64,000 nt of DNA from Spirosoma agri. Its GTDB lineage: Bacteria > Bacteroidota > Bacteroidia > Cytophagales > Spirosomataceae. The DNA is taken from positions 1,054,001 through 1,118,000 of the forward strand of contig NZ_JAAGNZ010000002.1 of the NCBI RefSeq assembly GCF_010747415.1, read 5' to 3'. Shown here one piece after another: positions 43,456-53,479 of the stretch. The notes below the pieces were generated by a model, which did not search any database, was not told the DNA's origin, and saw only the letters and a program-made list of their open reading frames with translations. Position numbers and translations under genes: made by a program. Numbering within the stretch: the first letter of the stretch is position 1; each line of letters opens with the position of its first letter.

Positions 43456-44352
43456 TTAAAACTTCACGCCCAGGTTAACGCCCAGAATCCGGCGCTTGGT
43501 GTTGCTAACACTGTTAAGTACATCAGCAAAACCGTAGTGGTAAACAAAATCCAGGAACAGCGGACCCGCATCGAAACCGATATTTGCCAGTCCATTGATA
43601 GTAGCCGCAGCGAAATCGCCCTGTGTGAAGTTAAACGCGTTGTTGTTCACACCAAGGGGGGCCGCGTATTCAGCACCCACTTGCAGACGAACACCCGAGA
43701 TACCACGCTCTGACTGAGCCAGTTTAACCCCGATATAAGCTGGAACGTGAATGTATTTCTGATCGACGTTCGATGTAATGTCTTTCACACCCGTTACCTG
43801 ACCATCGCCAGCCCGGAAAAAATCAGAACTCGATGTTAAGTATTCAGCACCAATCTGACCGTAGAAACGACCACCACCGCGTACCAGAAAGCCCAGTTGA
43901 TACCCAAGCCGACCGCTCAAATTATTACCCTGTACGTCCTCGCCCTGGAAACGGGTTGAGTTAGCACCGGCATATACGCCAAATGTAAAGTTTTTGTAGT
44001 TCTCCCGACGCTCTTTACGTTCTTCAACAGCTACACTACGCTGCCCGTCCTCAAAACCCTCATCATACGCTCTGCTCAGATCGCGTTCGTCGAATGACCG
44101 ATTGTTATTCCGGCTATTGCCCATCCGGTCTTCATACCGATTATCGTACCGCTGGTATTCGTCATTCCGGCGGTTGTAATCCCGTCGTTCGTCCATACGA
44201 TCATCAAACCGCTGTTCGTTGCGACGTTCGTCCTGACGCGATGGGCGGTAATCCCGGTCATAACGGTCGTTATTTGAGTTTTGCTGACCGAATGATAGAC
44301 TGGCAGTGCATACGCCGGCCAGCAATAGTGCTGCGTTTAGTGATGTTTTCAT
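43456..44352 (-). CDS. Outer-membrane beta-barrel protein, Arg/Asp-rich N-terminus
   Basis: The protein has 298 residues with a signal peptide (ending SLSFGQ). Residues about 25-110 are a charged low-complexity region rich in Arg, Asp, Asn and Tyr (NDRYDRDYRPSRQDERRNEQ...). A PorT/OMP_b-brl-type barrel of about 180 residues follows, with FTFGVYAGANSTRFQGE, LGYQLGFLVRGGGRFYGQIGAEYLT and the final ILGVNLGVKF ending in aromatic Phe. It is a tandem paralogue of the next gene, whose barrel is nearly colinear. The barrel probably sits in the outer membrane; its function is unknown. Confidence 0.85.
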   Translation of the reverse strand: MKTSLNAALLLAGVCTASLSFGQQNSNNDRYDRDYRPSRQDERRNEQRFDDRMDERRDYNRRNDEYQRYDNRYEDRMGNSRNNNRSFDERDLSRAYDEGFEDGQRSVAVEERKERRENYKNFTFGVYAGANSTRFQGEDVQGNNLSGRLGYQLGFLVRGGGRFYGQIGAEYLTSSSDFFRAGDGQVTGVKDITSNVDQKYIHVPAYIGVKLAQSERGISGVRLQVGAEYAAPLGVNNNAFNFTQGDFAAATINGLANIGFDAGPLFLDFVYHYGFADVLNSVSNTKRRILGVNLGVKF

Positions 44353-44431
44353 AACGTGTTGAGTTGAGAAAAAGGCGTAAGCCTGTATGGTCTAACAACT
44401 AGGTACCCTTATCGAATGTTTGGCTTCCTTA

Positions 44432-44515
44432 CTGGTCAGCATTACTATTTTCCAGTAACGATGCTGACCAGACCAGTCAAAAAAAAGCCGCCTTTTATGG
44501 AGACGGCCTTTCTTT
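44432..44515 (-). terminator. Two hairpins downstream of the upstream barrel gene
   Basis: An 11-bp stem (44432-44442 with 44461-44471) is followed by a GC-rich stem (44479-44515) with a T-run on the minus strand. They follow the stop of the barrel gene at 44537. Confidence 0.75.
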
Positions 44516-44536
44516 ACTGATTATTTATTTGTCGTA

Positions 44537-45412
44537 CTAGAACTTGAAGCCTACGCTGGCGCTCAGGATTCTACGAGCTGATCCAGCAAAACCATTGTTC
44601 TGAGCGATTGTGTTGCTGAAGCCATAGTGGTAGGTCAGGTCAAGAAATACCGGGCCCGCATCGAAGCCTAACTGACCCAATCCGTTGAACGTACCATTTT
44701 TGAACTCAAGGTTGTTCAGGTTACCGAATGAATTGCTGCTCGAGCCAATCCGGTTAGCATATTCCACACCTAACTGTAAACGAACAGCCGAGATACCCCG
44801 ATCCGATTCGACCAGTTTGTAACCGATGTAAACAGGAACCTGAATGTATTTAAGATCGATCCGATCTTTGATGTCCGAGGCCGACTGGCCCGATCCGGCA
44901 ACGAAATAGTTAGAACTCGACGCAAAGTATTCAGCACCGATCTGACCAAACAAACGGCCACCGCCCCGTACGAAGAAACCAGCCTGGTAGCCAAGGCGAC
45001 CCGTCAGTTTGTCGTTTCCGCCGGTTGGATTGACTGCTTCACCTTTGAATTTCGTTGTGTTCAAACCAGCGTAGATACCGAATACGAAGTTTTTGTAATC
45101 GTTCGCCTTTTTATCGCGGGTACTTGTCGTGTTGTAATCCGTCGTTGTTGTTGTCGTGGTGCCAGCGTTAGCGTTGTTGTAGCTATTTGTCGATGGCGTT
45201 GTCGAGTAGGTGCTGTTCGTGTTCGACGAATTGTCCGTTGTGGTTGGTGTCGTTGAATACGTGGTGTTCGACGTACTGGTTGTGTCGGTTACTGGCGACG
45301 CATTGTAGGTAGATGTGCCCGATGTGGTCGAGGACATGTTAGTGGTGCTCTGACCTGTTGCAAGGCCAACACCAAGCAGGCACGATGCCAGCAGAGTAAG
45401 TTGAGTTCTCAT
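44537..45412 (-). CDS. Outer-membrane beta-barrel protein, Thr/Ser/Asn-rich N-terminus
   Basis: The protein has 291 residues with a signal peptide (about 1-20, ending LATG). Residues about 22-100 are a repetitive Thr/Ser/Asn/Tyr-rich region (SNTTYSTTPTTTDNSS-type units). The barrel follows, sharing with its neighbour the blocks KNFVFGIYAGLNTTKFKGE, GRLGYQAGFFVRGGGRLFGQIGAEYFASSS, KYIQVPVYIGYKL.SDRGISAVRLQLGVEYA and a C-terminal Phe. The linker composition is wholly different from the paralogue while the barrel is conserved. A 5' hairpin (GGTGTG/CACACC around 45446-45468) lies upstream. Confidence 0.85.
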   Translation of the reverse strand: MRTQLTLLASCLLGVGLATGQSTTNMSSTTSGTSTYNASPVTDTTSTSNTTYSTTPTTTDNSSNTNSTYSTTPSTNSYNNANAGTTTTTTTDYNTTSTRDKKANDYKNFVFGIYAGLNTTKFKGEAVNPTGGNDKLTGRLGYQAGFFVRGGGRLFGQIGAEYFASSSNYFVAGSGQSASDIKDRIDLKYIQVPVYIGYKLVESDRGISAVRLQLGVEYANRIGSSSNSFGNLNNLEFKNGTFNGLGQLGFDAGPVFLDLTYHYGFSNTIAQNNGFAGSARRILSASVGFKF

Positions 45413-45702
45413 AGTGTTTTAAACAGCGTTGAGTTGTATATAACAAGGGTGTGATATTGCTACCACACCCCATTAACAGCCCTGTTACAAACAATGTTTT
45501 TAGATTATTCTAATTTCTTGCTCTAGTAATATGCTTCGTTTGTTTACTTCTATTTTTACGAAATGAGCCAAACTTCCTTAAATGGTCCGTTATAATCAAT
45601 TTAACAGATCGATTTGAACGTCTAATGGAAGAAAATCGAAAGATATCGTCAGTATTTGGTGAAACACCTCTTAATCAACGAATCTCGGAGATAAACAAAA
45701 TT

Positions 45703-47376
<1,674 letters not shown>

Positions 47377-47557
47377 TTACCGGTTTGGTTTTCGGTTGCT
47401 GACGGGCAATACTCTGATCGCCTACCTAAGAACTGAAAGCTAAAACCAATAAATCGGTTCAGAATCTCGGCGCGAATATCGTATTTCCAGCGCAATCTTT
47501 TTTAGTTCAAAACGGTTTCCTTGTAAACTACCTCAACTATCAACTTACCCCTGTGGT

Positions 47558-48406
47558 ATGAATACCATTGCGACCGATACGCTTTTCGACTATGATCGTT
47601 GGCAGAAAACCCTGCCAGCCGATGCTCAGCGTTACCAGCAGAACCAACCTTACCCGCACATTGCGCTTGAGAATTTTCTGGAACCCTGGGCCGCCGAACG
47701 TGCGCTCGCGTCTTTTCCGGCCGTGGGTGATGCTGGTTGGATTCATTACGTTCACGTGAATGAGAAAAAGCACGGTCTCAACAAAATGGGCTTGTTGCCA
47801 GCGGCCATCCAGGAGGTTATTCGTGAAATGAACTCGCCTAAATTCGTCGCGTATCTTAGCGAACTGACGGGCATTCCCAACCTGATTTCCGATGATTCGC
47901 TGGAAGGCGGTGGGCTTCACCAGTCCAAGCGTAATGGCTTTCTGAACGTCCACGCTGATTTCACGGTTCACCCGCACAAACGGAACTGGCGTCGGCGGGT
48001 GAATCTGCTGATCTACCTCAACCACGACTGGAAGCCGGAGTACCGGGGTGACCTCGAACTCTGGGACCGCCAGATGAAAGGTGTTGTGGAGAAAATAGCG
48101 CCAATCTTTAACCGGTGCGTTATTTTTAACACCGACGAGGATTCATACCACGGTCTGCCCGATCCGATCCTGTGTCCGGACGACAGAACCCGTAAGTCGA
48201 TTGCGCTGTACTATTTTACGGAAGAAGCCGTAACGCCAACCTTGCGGTCAACGAATTACAAAGCTCGTCCGGATGATGGGGCCAAAGCGATTCTGATCTG
48301 GCTGGACAAGAAAATGGTAGCTACCTATACTATGCTCAAGCGTACGCTCAGCATTGACGATGCGTTCATCAGTTCTGTACTGAATCGACTCAGTGGCAAG
48401 AAATAA
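47558..48406 (+). CDS. 2-oxoglutarate/Fe(II)-dependent oxygenase
   Basis: The protein has 282 residues and is cytosolic. The double-stranded beta-helix carries the metal triad His132-x-Asp134 in LNVHADFTVHP and His198 in YHGLPD. Arg212 (DRTRKSIALYYF) binds 2-oxoglutarate. This is the prolyl-hydroxylase-like 2OG-Fe(II)_Oxy_3 type. Substrates in this group include protein side chains and small metabolites; none is indicated here. It is followed by a terminator and then by the GT39 gene in the same direction. Confidence 0.88.
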   Translation: MNTIATDTLFDYDRWQKTLPADAQRYQQNQPYPHIALENFLEPWAAERALASFPAVGDAGWIHYVHVNEKKHGLNKMGLLPAAIQEVIREMNSPKFVAYLSELTGIPNLISDDSLEGGGLHQSKRNGFLNVHADFTVHPHKRNWRRRVNLLIYLNHDWKPEYRGDLELWDRQMKGVVEKIAPIFNRCVIFNTDEDSYHGLPDPILCPDDRTRKSIALYYFTEEAVTPTLRSTNYKARPDDGAKAILIWLDKKMVATYTMLKRTLSIDDAFISSVLNRLSGKK

Positions 48407-48483
48407 GCCGGCCTACGAATGACACATCTGAGTCGGATAAAACCTGTCGGAACGCTGGCTAAACCTTTTTGATTACTTTTACG

Positions 48484-48515
48484 GCCCTGTTCACCCTTGT
48501 GGACAGGGCTTTTTT
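48484..48515 (+). terminator. Terminator directly upstream of the GT39 start
   Basis: A 7-bp GC stem (GCCCTGT with ACAGGGC) is followed by six T. The T-run ends ten bases before the GT39 ATG. It can terminate the oxygenase transcript or attenuate the GT39 gene. Confidence 0.7.
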
Positions 48516-48524
48516 GCGTTACGT

Positions 48525-50192
48525 ATGAATCAAAAACTTTTCTATTCGCTCCTCTTTACTGCTGTGGGCATTCTGCTGTTCATTCCTTTTCTGGGGGGTG
48601 TCCGGCTATTTGACTGGGACGAAATCAACTTTGCCGAGTGTTCCCGCGAAATGGTTGTGCTGGGCGATTATGTGCGGGTTCACATTGATTTCAAACCGTT
48701 CTACGAAAAACCTCCGTTTTTTTTCTGGTGCCAGTCGTTGATGATGAACATCTTTGGCACCAATGAATTTGCGGCTCGCCTGCCGAATGCTATCTGCGGA
48801 ATTATTTCGCTGGTTTATCTCTATAATCTGGGCGCGAAGCTGCATGGTCATCGGTTTGGTCTGATCTGGGCACTAACCTATTTGGGTTCAGTTACTCCGC
48901 ATCTCTATTTTCGATCAGGCATCATCGATCCGTTTTTTAATCTGTTTATTTTCATTGGCTTGGTTAATCTGATCTTTGCTTCCTGGAAGCGGGAAGGTAC
49001 CGCCAGCAGTACGCTGATTCCCCGCAGTGTGTGGGGATATCTGTTTGTCGGTGGGTTTATCCTGGGAATGGGTATCAACACGAAAGGACCGGTAGCGTAT
49101 CTGATCGTCTGTCTGACGCTGGGCGTTTATTGGGTACTGAGCCGTTTTCGCTGGTTTATCACGCCCGTGCAGTTTTTGTTTTATTCGGTATCGGCCACGC
49201 TGATTTCGGTAGCCTGGTATGGTCTCGAAACCTTCCTGCAAGGCCCGATTTTCATCACCGAATTTATCAAATACAACTTCCGGCTCTTCAGTACACCCGA
49301 CGCCGGCCATTCCGGATTTCTTGGCTATCACTTCGTCATATTGCTGGTCGGGTGTTTTCCGGCGTCCATCTTCGCACTTCGGGCGTTTGCTCCGCTGATG
49401 ATCGAACGCAACTACCAGCGTGAGTTTCGGAAGTGGATGCTGATCTTGTTCTGGGTCGTTCTGATTCTGTTCAGTATCGTCCAGTCCAAAATTGTCCACT
49501 ATTCGTCGATGTGTTACTTTCCGCTGACGTACATGGCTACCCTTACCCTGACGCAGCTGGAAGCGAACAAGATCCGGTTCAACAACTGGTTCCGGGCGGG
49601 ACTGATCGGTATTGGCGGTGTTTATGTGCTGGCAACGATTGGCTTACCTATCCTTGCGCACCGGATGGATCTGGTGAAATCGTTTGCCGATCAGGATGCG
49701 TTCACGCAGGCTAACCTCGACGCAAAAATCAACTGGACGGGCTGGGAGGTCATTCCGGGTGTCTGGCTGTTCATTGTTCTGACGCTGAGCCTGATCTGGT
49801 TCAGTCAACGACAGACCGAACGGGCCATTGTTGCGTTGTTCGGTGGTATGGCCGTCTTTATAACGCTGACCTTGTGGTTCTTCATTGGCCGCATTGAAGG
49901 CATTTCGCAGGATGCGGCCATGCGTTTTTTTGAGAAGGCGCAGGGGCAGGATGTATACGTAAAATCATATGGTTACCGGAGTTACGGGCCTTTCTTTTAT
50001 ACCCAGAAACCGGCCGTGACCAATCCCAAGTATTACGACGAAAATTGGCTTCTACGCGGTAAGATCGATAAGGATGTCTGGTTTATCAAGAAGAACGTCG
50101 AAACCCATACCGTACTTGATTCGTTGCCCGATATTCAGAAGACAGGCGAGGAGAATGGATTTGTCTTTTACCTCCGCCGTCATCAGCCCTGA
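48525..50192 (+). CDS. ArnT-like glycosyltransferase family 39 membrane protein
   Basis: The protein has 555 residues with about 11-12 transmembrane helices. The first periplasmic loop holds the GT39/ArnT acid motif LFDWDEINFAE (Asp30, Asp32, Glu33) followed by DFKPFYEKPPFFFW, the lipid-carrier-binding loop. A soluble C-terminal domain (about 470-555) follows the helices. ArnT-type enzymes transfer a sugar from undecaprenyl or dolichyl phosphate to lipid A or proteins in the periplasm; the acceptor is not known. The start is close behind a terminator hairpin (see that entry). Confidence 0.88.
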   Translation: MNQKLFYSLLFTAVGILLFIPFLGGVRLFDWDEINFAECSREMVVLGDYVRVHIDFKPFYEKPPFFFWCQSLMMNIFGTNEFAARLPNAICGIISLVYLYNLGAKLHGHRFGLIWALTYLGSVTPHLYFRSGIIDPFFNLFIFIGLVNLIFASWKREGTASSTLIPRSVWGYLFVGGFILGMGINTKGPVAYLIVCLTLGVYWVLSRFRWFITPVQFLFYSVSATLISVAWYGLETFLQGPIFITEFIKYNFRLFSTPDAGHSGFLGYHFVILLVGCFPASIFALRAFAPLMIERNYQREFRKWMLILFWVVLILFSIVQSKIVHYSSMCYFPLTYMATLTLTQLEANKIRFNNWFRAGLIGIGGVYVLATIGLPILAHRMDLVKSFADQDAFTQANLDAKINWTGWEVIPGVWLFIVLTLSLIWFSQRQTERAIVALFGGMAVFITLTLWFFIGRIEGISQDAAMRFFEKAQGQDVYVKSYGYRSYGPFFYTQKPAVTNPKYYDENWLLRGKIDKDVWFIKKNVETHTVLDSLPDIQKTGEENGFVFYLRRHQP

Positions 50193-50196
50193 TCAG

Positions 50197-50234
50197 TAAC
50201 GCAAAAAACCAGCTCTTGGCTGGTTTTTGCGTTA
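50197..50234. terminator. Bidirectional terminator after GT39
   Basis: A 16-bp stem with one bulged A (50197-50213 with 50219-50234) has A- and T-runs inside its arms. It separates convergent GT39 and the small lipoprotein gene. Confidence 0.85.
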
Positions 50235-50249
50235 ACAACTTTATTTGTA

Positions 50250-50489
50250 CTAGTTAGCTTTCTTAACTGAATCGCGAACAGCTTCGCGGTAATCTTTACG
50301 GGCAGAATCCAACTCACCCTGCTCTTCACGCACGGCTGCTGTGTCGCCTTCGTTTTGTGCTTCGATCACGTCTTCTTTCTGATCCTGCACCTCTTCGGCT
50401 TTGTTTTCTTTTTTCGAGTCGCAGCTGGTGAGCGACGTAGCTCCGATAAAAGCGAAGCATAAGCCAAGTAGCAAATGTTTTTTATTCAT
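50250..50489 (-). CDS. Small acidic lipoprotein
   Basis: The ATG at 50489 gives 79 residues, MNKKHLLLGLCFAFIGATSLTSC, a clear lipoprotein signal with lipobox Cys23. Longer in-frame starts would run into the GH25 gene and lack the signal. The mature 56 residues are charged and helical (Glu/Asp/Lys/Gln-rich) and end VKKAN. No family is recognised. Many Bacteroidota lipoproteins of this size coat the periplasm or outer membrane. Gap to GH25 is 94 bp; both are on the minus strand. Confidence 0.75.
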   Translation of the reverse strand: MNKKHLLLGLCFAFIGATSLTSCDSKKENKAEEVQDQKEDVIEAQNEGDTAAVREEQGELDSARKDYREAVRDSVKKAN

Positions 50490-50583
50490 GGTCTGTAACG
50501 TTATTTTTCTTTTACTGAACTGCAAAGCTACTATTTTGTTTCTACTTTCTTGAATTGTGTGGTCGCTAATTGGAAAAACGAAC

Positions 50584-51357
50584 CTACAAACAGATCTCGC
50601 CCAAGCGTTTTTCGTCCATAACGAAGACATTGAAATCGACCTGTCCGCGAATGCCCTGTACCCAGCCGCTTTGATTGTGCTGCCACAAATACAGGTGATC
50701 GGCATCGTAGGAGCGGAGGTGCTTTGTGGAGTAGTCGGCAATCCAGAGCGGATACTCATCCAGATTTCCTTTTATATACCGCTTATAAAGATTTCCGTTG
50801 GTATAAATGATCGGTCGGGCCTGATAATGTTCTTCTACGGTTTCCAGCCATAGGCGAAGGCCATTGATAATGGTTTCGTCGGACTGGCCGTTCGTAACCT
50901 CAAAATCGACAACGGGCGCAAAATCACCGGTTGTCAGATCAACGTGCCGGATGAAATTCTGGGCCTGTTTAACGGGGTCGCGGGTTGGATGGTAGAAATG
51001 ATACGCTCCCCGGCGGAGCGTTGAGTTCTTTGCTTCCTGCCAGTTTTTACCGAAGTGTTTATCGGTCATCGTTGCCCCTTCGGTCGCTTTTACAAAAACA
51101 AATTGCAGTCGTACGCCATCGGCTTCCATCTGCCGCACCCGTTTCCAGTTGATGCGGTCGTTGTGCCGCGATACGTCGATCCCATGAATGCCGTAGCGCA
51201 TCGGTAGACGAATCCCGAAAGCCCGCACAAAACGCCAGTCCATATCATCCTGCCGATAGGACCGAAAAATTAAATACCCAATGAGCAACACCATGAACGC
51301 GGCAATCCAGAGACCATAGCGTCGAAGAATGATATTGATTAAAACGCGTGCTTTCAT
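50584..51357 (-). CDS. GH25 lysozyme-like muramidase, membrane-anchored
   Basis: The protein has 257 residues with an N-terminal transmembrane anchor (about 13-32). The GH25 (beta/alpha) barrel starts HGIDVSRHNDRINWKRV and contains FVKATEGATMTDKHF, GAYHFYHPTRDP, the catalytic PVVDFEV (Asp/Glu pair) and PLWIADYS with WQHNQSGWVQGIRGQVDFNVF. It cleaves the glycosidic bond of peptidoglycan. Being membrane-anchored, it probably works on the cell's own wall. Downstream is the small lipoprotein gene, which could be cotranscribed. Confidence 0.92.
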   Translation of the reverse strand: MKARVLINIILRRYGLWIAAFMVLLIGYLIFRSYRQDDMDWRFVRAFGIRLPMRYGIHGIDVSRHNDRINWKRVRQMEADGVRLQFVFVKATEGATMTDKHFGKNWQEAKNSTLRRGAYHFYHPTRDPVKQAQNFIRHVDLTTGDFAPVVDFEVTNGQSDETIINGLRLWLETVEEHYQARPIIYTNGNLYKRYIKGNLDEYPLWIADYSTKHLRSYDADHLYLWQHNQSGWVQGIRGQVDFNVFVMDEKRLGEICL

Positions 51358-51414
51358 GCAGGACTACTTACGTTCAGGGGCGAAAATACAGGTTTACCCG
51401 CGAATGTGACGAAC

Positions 51415-51446
51415 AAAAAAAAGCTCTCTACAGGGTGCAGAGAGCC
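51415..51446 (-). terminator. Terminator of the small membrane-protein gene
   Basis: A 7-bp stem (GCTCTCT with AGAGAGC, 51423-51445) is followed on the minus strand by a run of eight U. Confidence 0.8.
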
Positions 51447-51470
51447 AAGTACTAGATGATCAGGCTGGAA

Positions 51471-51716
51471 TCAATCGTGACCTTCGAGTTTAACCAGCTT
51501 ATTATAAAGACCCAGGATCAGGAAAGGAGCGGCCCATTGGCCAACAAACAAGCTACGATCTCTGTCGCCCTGGTATTGTAAATACAACGAGGCACCCATC
51601 GACCCTAGAGCCGCCCACAGAAAAATGTCGGATGGTAATTTGGCAGTTTGCTCTTCAATTGCTGTTGCAACTGGGCCTTCGTCGTGCTGTGGGTTGGTAT
51701 TGCTTTGCTTAGCCAT
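51471..51716 (-). CDS. Small membrane protein, unknown function
   Basis: The protein has 81 residues. A hydrophilic 27-residue N-terminal tail (MAKQSNTNPQHDEGPVATAIEE) precedes two short hydrophobic segments (IFLWAALGSMGASLYLQY, then LFVGQWAAPFLILGLYNKLV) joined by a charged turn (QGDRDRSL). The tail ends LEGHD. This is a two-helix hairpin with both ends on the same side. No family is recognised. It is monocistronic with its own terminator. Confidence 0.75.
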   Translation of the reverse strand: MAKQSNTNPQHDEGPVATAIEEQTAKLPSDIFLWAALGSMGASLYLQYQGDRDRSLFVGQWAAPFLILGLYNKLVKLEGHD

Positions 51717-51891
51717 AACGTTGAATAGTTTAGTGCATTTGATACGTAACGAAGGCTTAACGAGTCGGTCAATGTATTTGTTTACGATAGGCTGAAGTCA
51801 GTCTGAATGATTAGGATATGGGAACAGCGGGTCGATAAATAGGTACTGAACGCGATCATTTAATGCGCTGGCTTTCTGAAAATTTGCTGAA

Positions 51892-51960
51892 AAGCCGCTG
51901 GTTATCAGTCAGCTTTTGTCCGGGCTACACCCAGTCTACCTGACTACTAACCAGCGGCTT
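51892..51960 (-). terminator. Long-loop hairpin downstream of the peroxiredoxin gene
   Basis: A perfect 13-bp stem (51892-51904 with 51948-51960) is extended internally by a partial TCAGTCA/TGACTA match. It begins 30 bp after the peroxiredoxin stop on the minus strand. Confidence 0.6.
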
Positions 51961-51989
51961 CTACCGCGAGATGGCGCAAAGGGTCAAGC

Positions 51990-52625
51990 CTATTTATTAG
52001 GCTGTGGTGTTGTGCGCAGATAAGGTTTAACAAACGTTACGCCTTTCGGGAATTTTTCCTCCAACTGATCGTTCGATACCGCTGGGGTCACAATGACGTC
52101 GTCGCCTTGCTGCCAGTCGGCGGGTGTTGCGACCTGGTAATCGGCCGTTAATTGCAGCGAATCGATAACGCGAATCAACTCGTTGAAGTTACGACCCGTG
52201 GAAGCTGGATAAGTCAGGGTCAACTTGATTTTTTTATCGGGTCCAATCACGAATACTGACCGCACCGTTGTTTTCTCGCTGGCGTTAGGGTGGATCATGT
52301 CATATAGCGTGGCCACGTTCCGGTCGGCGTCTGCAATGATCGGGAAGTTGACTTCTGATCCGGTTACGTCTTTAATATCGGGTGTCCAACGATTGTGCGA
52401 TTCGAGGTCATCGATCGACACGGCAATAACTTTTACGTTACGCTTACCAAATTCGTCTTTCAATAGGGCAGTCCGGCCCAATTCAGTGGTGCAGACCGGT
52501 GTAAAGTCAGCAGGGTGGGAGAACAACATTCCCCACGAATTTCCGAGCCACTCGTGGAAATGAATATGACCTTGCGTTGTGTCGGCCTCAAAATCGGGCG
52601 CGATGTCTCCTAAGCGAAGTGACAT
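51990..52625 (-). CDS. 1-Cys peroxiredoxin (Prx6 type)
   Basis: It reduces hydrogen and organic peroxides. The 211-residue cytosolic protein has the peroxidatic Cys45 in FSHPADFTPVCTTELGR, the conserved Arg in TVRSVFVIGPDKKIKL, and the long C-terminal extension of Prx6 (RVIDSLQLTADYQVATPADWQQGDD). No resolving Cys is seen, which fits the 1-Cys group. It is an oxidative-stress gene standing alone between two minus-strand genes. Confidence 0.95.
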   Translation of the reverse strand: MSLRLGDIAPDFEADTTQGHIHFHEWLGNSWGMLFSHPADFTPVCTTELGRTALLKDEFGKRNVKVIAVSIDDLESHNRWTPDIKDVTGSEVNFPIIADADRNVATLYDMIHPNASEKTTVRSVFVIGPDKKIKLTLTYPASTGRNFNELIRVIDSLQLTADYQVATPADWQQGDDVIVTPAVSNDQLEEKFPKGVTFVKPYLRTTPQPNK

Positions 52626-52822
52626 AATAGAAAAAGGTTTTGTTGATTAAATCTATAAACTTAATATAGTAATGGTGAAATGGAAAAACCGGCGTATTAA
52701 ACCGGTTTTACAGGGCAAACGTAGAAAAGATTTTCTAGGTTCACAATTCAGGTATTGGGAAAAAGGTAAATTGGCAATTGAGACGCTTACCAGTGGCAAG
52801 TTGTCTGATTGCCGATCACATA

Positions 52823-53479
52823 TCAAATGAGCTTTTCTTCGACTGCAATCCGAACCAGTTCAGCGGCATTGCGCACCTGTAACCGGCGCATCATGTTCGC
52901 GCGGTGGTTGTCGACCGTGCGGACGCTGAGTTGAAGGCGTTCGGCAATTTCGCGGCTGCTCATGCCATCGACCAGAAACTGCAATATCTCTTTTTCTTTG
53001 TTGGACAAACGCGATGGTTGTACTTCCCGACTTTGTTTGCTGCCTTTTTTGAGCTGCTGCATGTAGCCGCTCAGAATGATCGATGCCACGGGTGAACTGT
53101 AATATTTTTCACCAAGCGCGATCATGCGTATCGCCTTGATCATTTCATCGGACGACGAATCTTTAAGGATGTAGCCATAGGCGCCGGCTTCTACCGACCG
53201 AAGAATGTAATCTTCATTGTTGTGCATGGACAGCATCAAAACTCGCACATTCTTATACAACCGGCTGACAACCTGCGTCGTCTGAATGCCCGACATACCG
53301 GGAAGCGATATGTCCATCAGGACCAGATCGGGCTGATGCGATTTAAGTTTTTCGAGCGCTTCCTCGCCGTCGTTGGCTTCATCGATAATTTCTAATCCTT
53401 CGGCCTGTTCCAGGAGTAGCCGAATTCCGTCGCGGACAATCGAGTGATCGTCCACCAGCATTAATTTAATTGGCGTCAT
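52823..53479 (-). CDS. NarL/FixJ-type response regulator
   Basis: The protein has 218 residues. The receiver domain (1-120) has DD at residues 10-11, phospho-acceptor Asp56 in LVLMDISLPGMSG, and the Lys near ILKDSSS. The LuxR-type helix-turn-helix (about 150-215) shows LSNKEKEILQFLVDGMSSREIAERLQLSVRTVDNHRANMMRRL. It is encoded in an operon with the histidine kinase, and the start overlaps the end of the kinase gene by 14 nt, implying translational coupling. The target genes are unknown. Confidence 0.96.
   Translation of the reverse strand: MTPIKLMLVDDHSIVRDGIRLLLEQAEGLEIIDEANDGEEALEKLKSHQPDLVLMDISLPGMSGIQTTQVVSRLYKNVRVLMLSMHNNEDYILRSVEAGAYGYILKDSSSDEMIKAIRMIALGEKYYSSPVASIILSGYMQQLKKGSKQSREVQPSRLSNKEKEILQFLVDGMSSREIAERLQLSVRTVDNHRANMMRRLQVRNAAELVRIAVEEKLI

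Noticed and set aside
44094..44354. Plus-strand open frame in the charged linker of the barrel gene
   Set aside because: It is an antisense shadow of an Arg/Asp-rich coding region; such repeats often leave the opposite strand free of stops.
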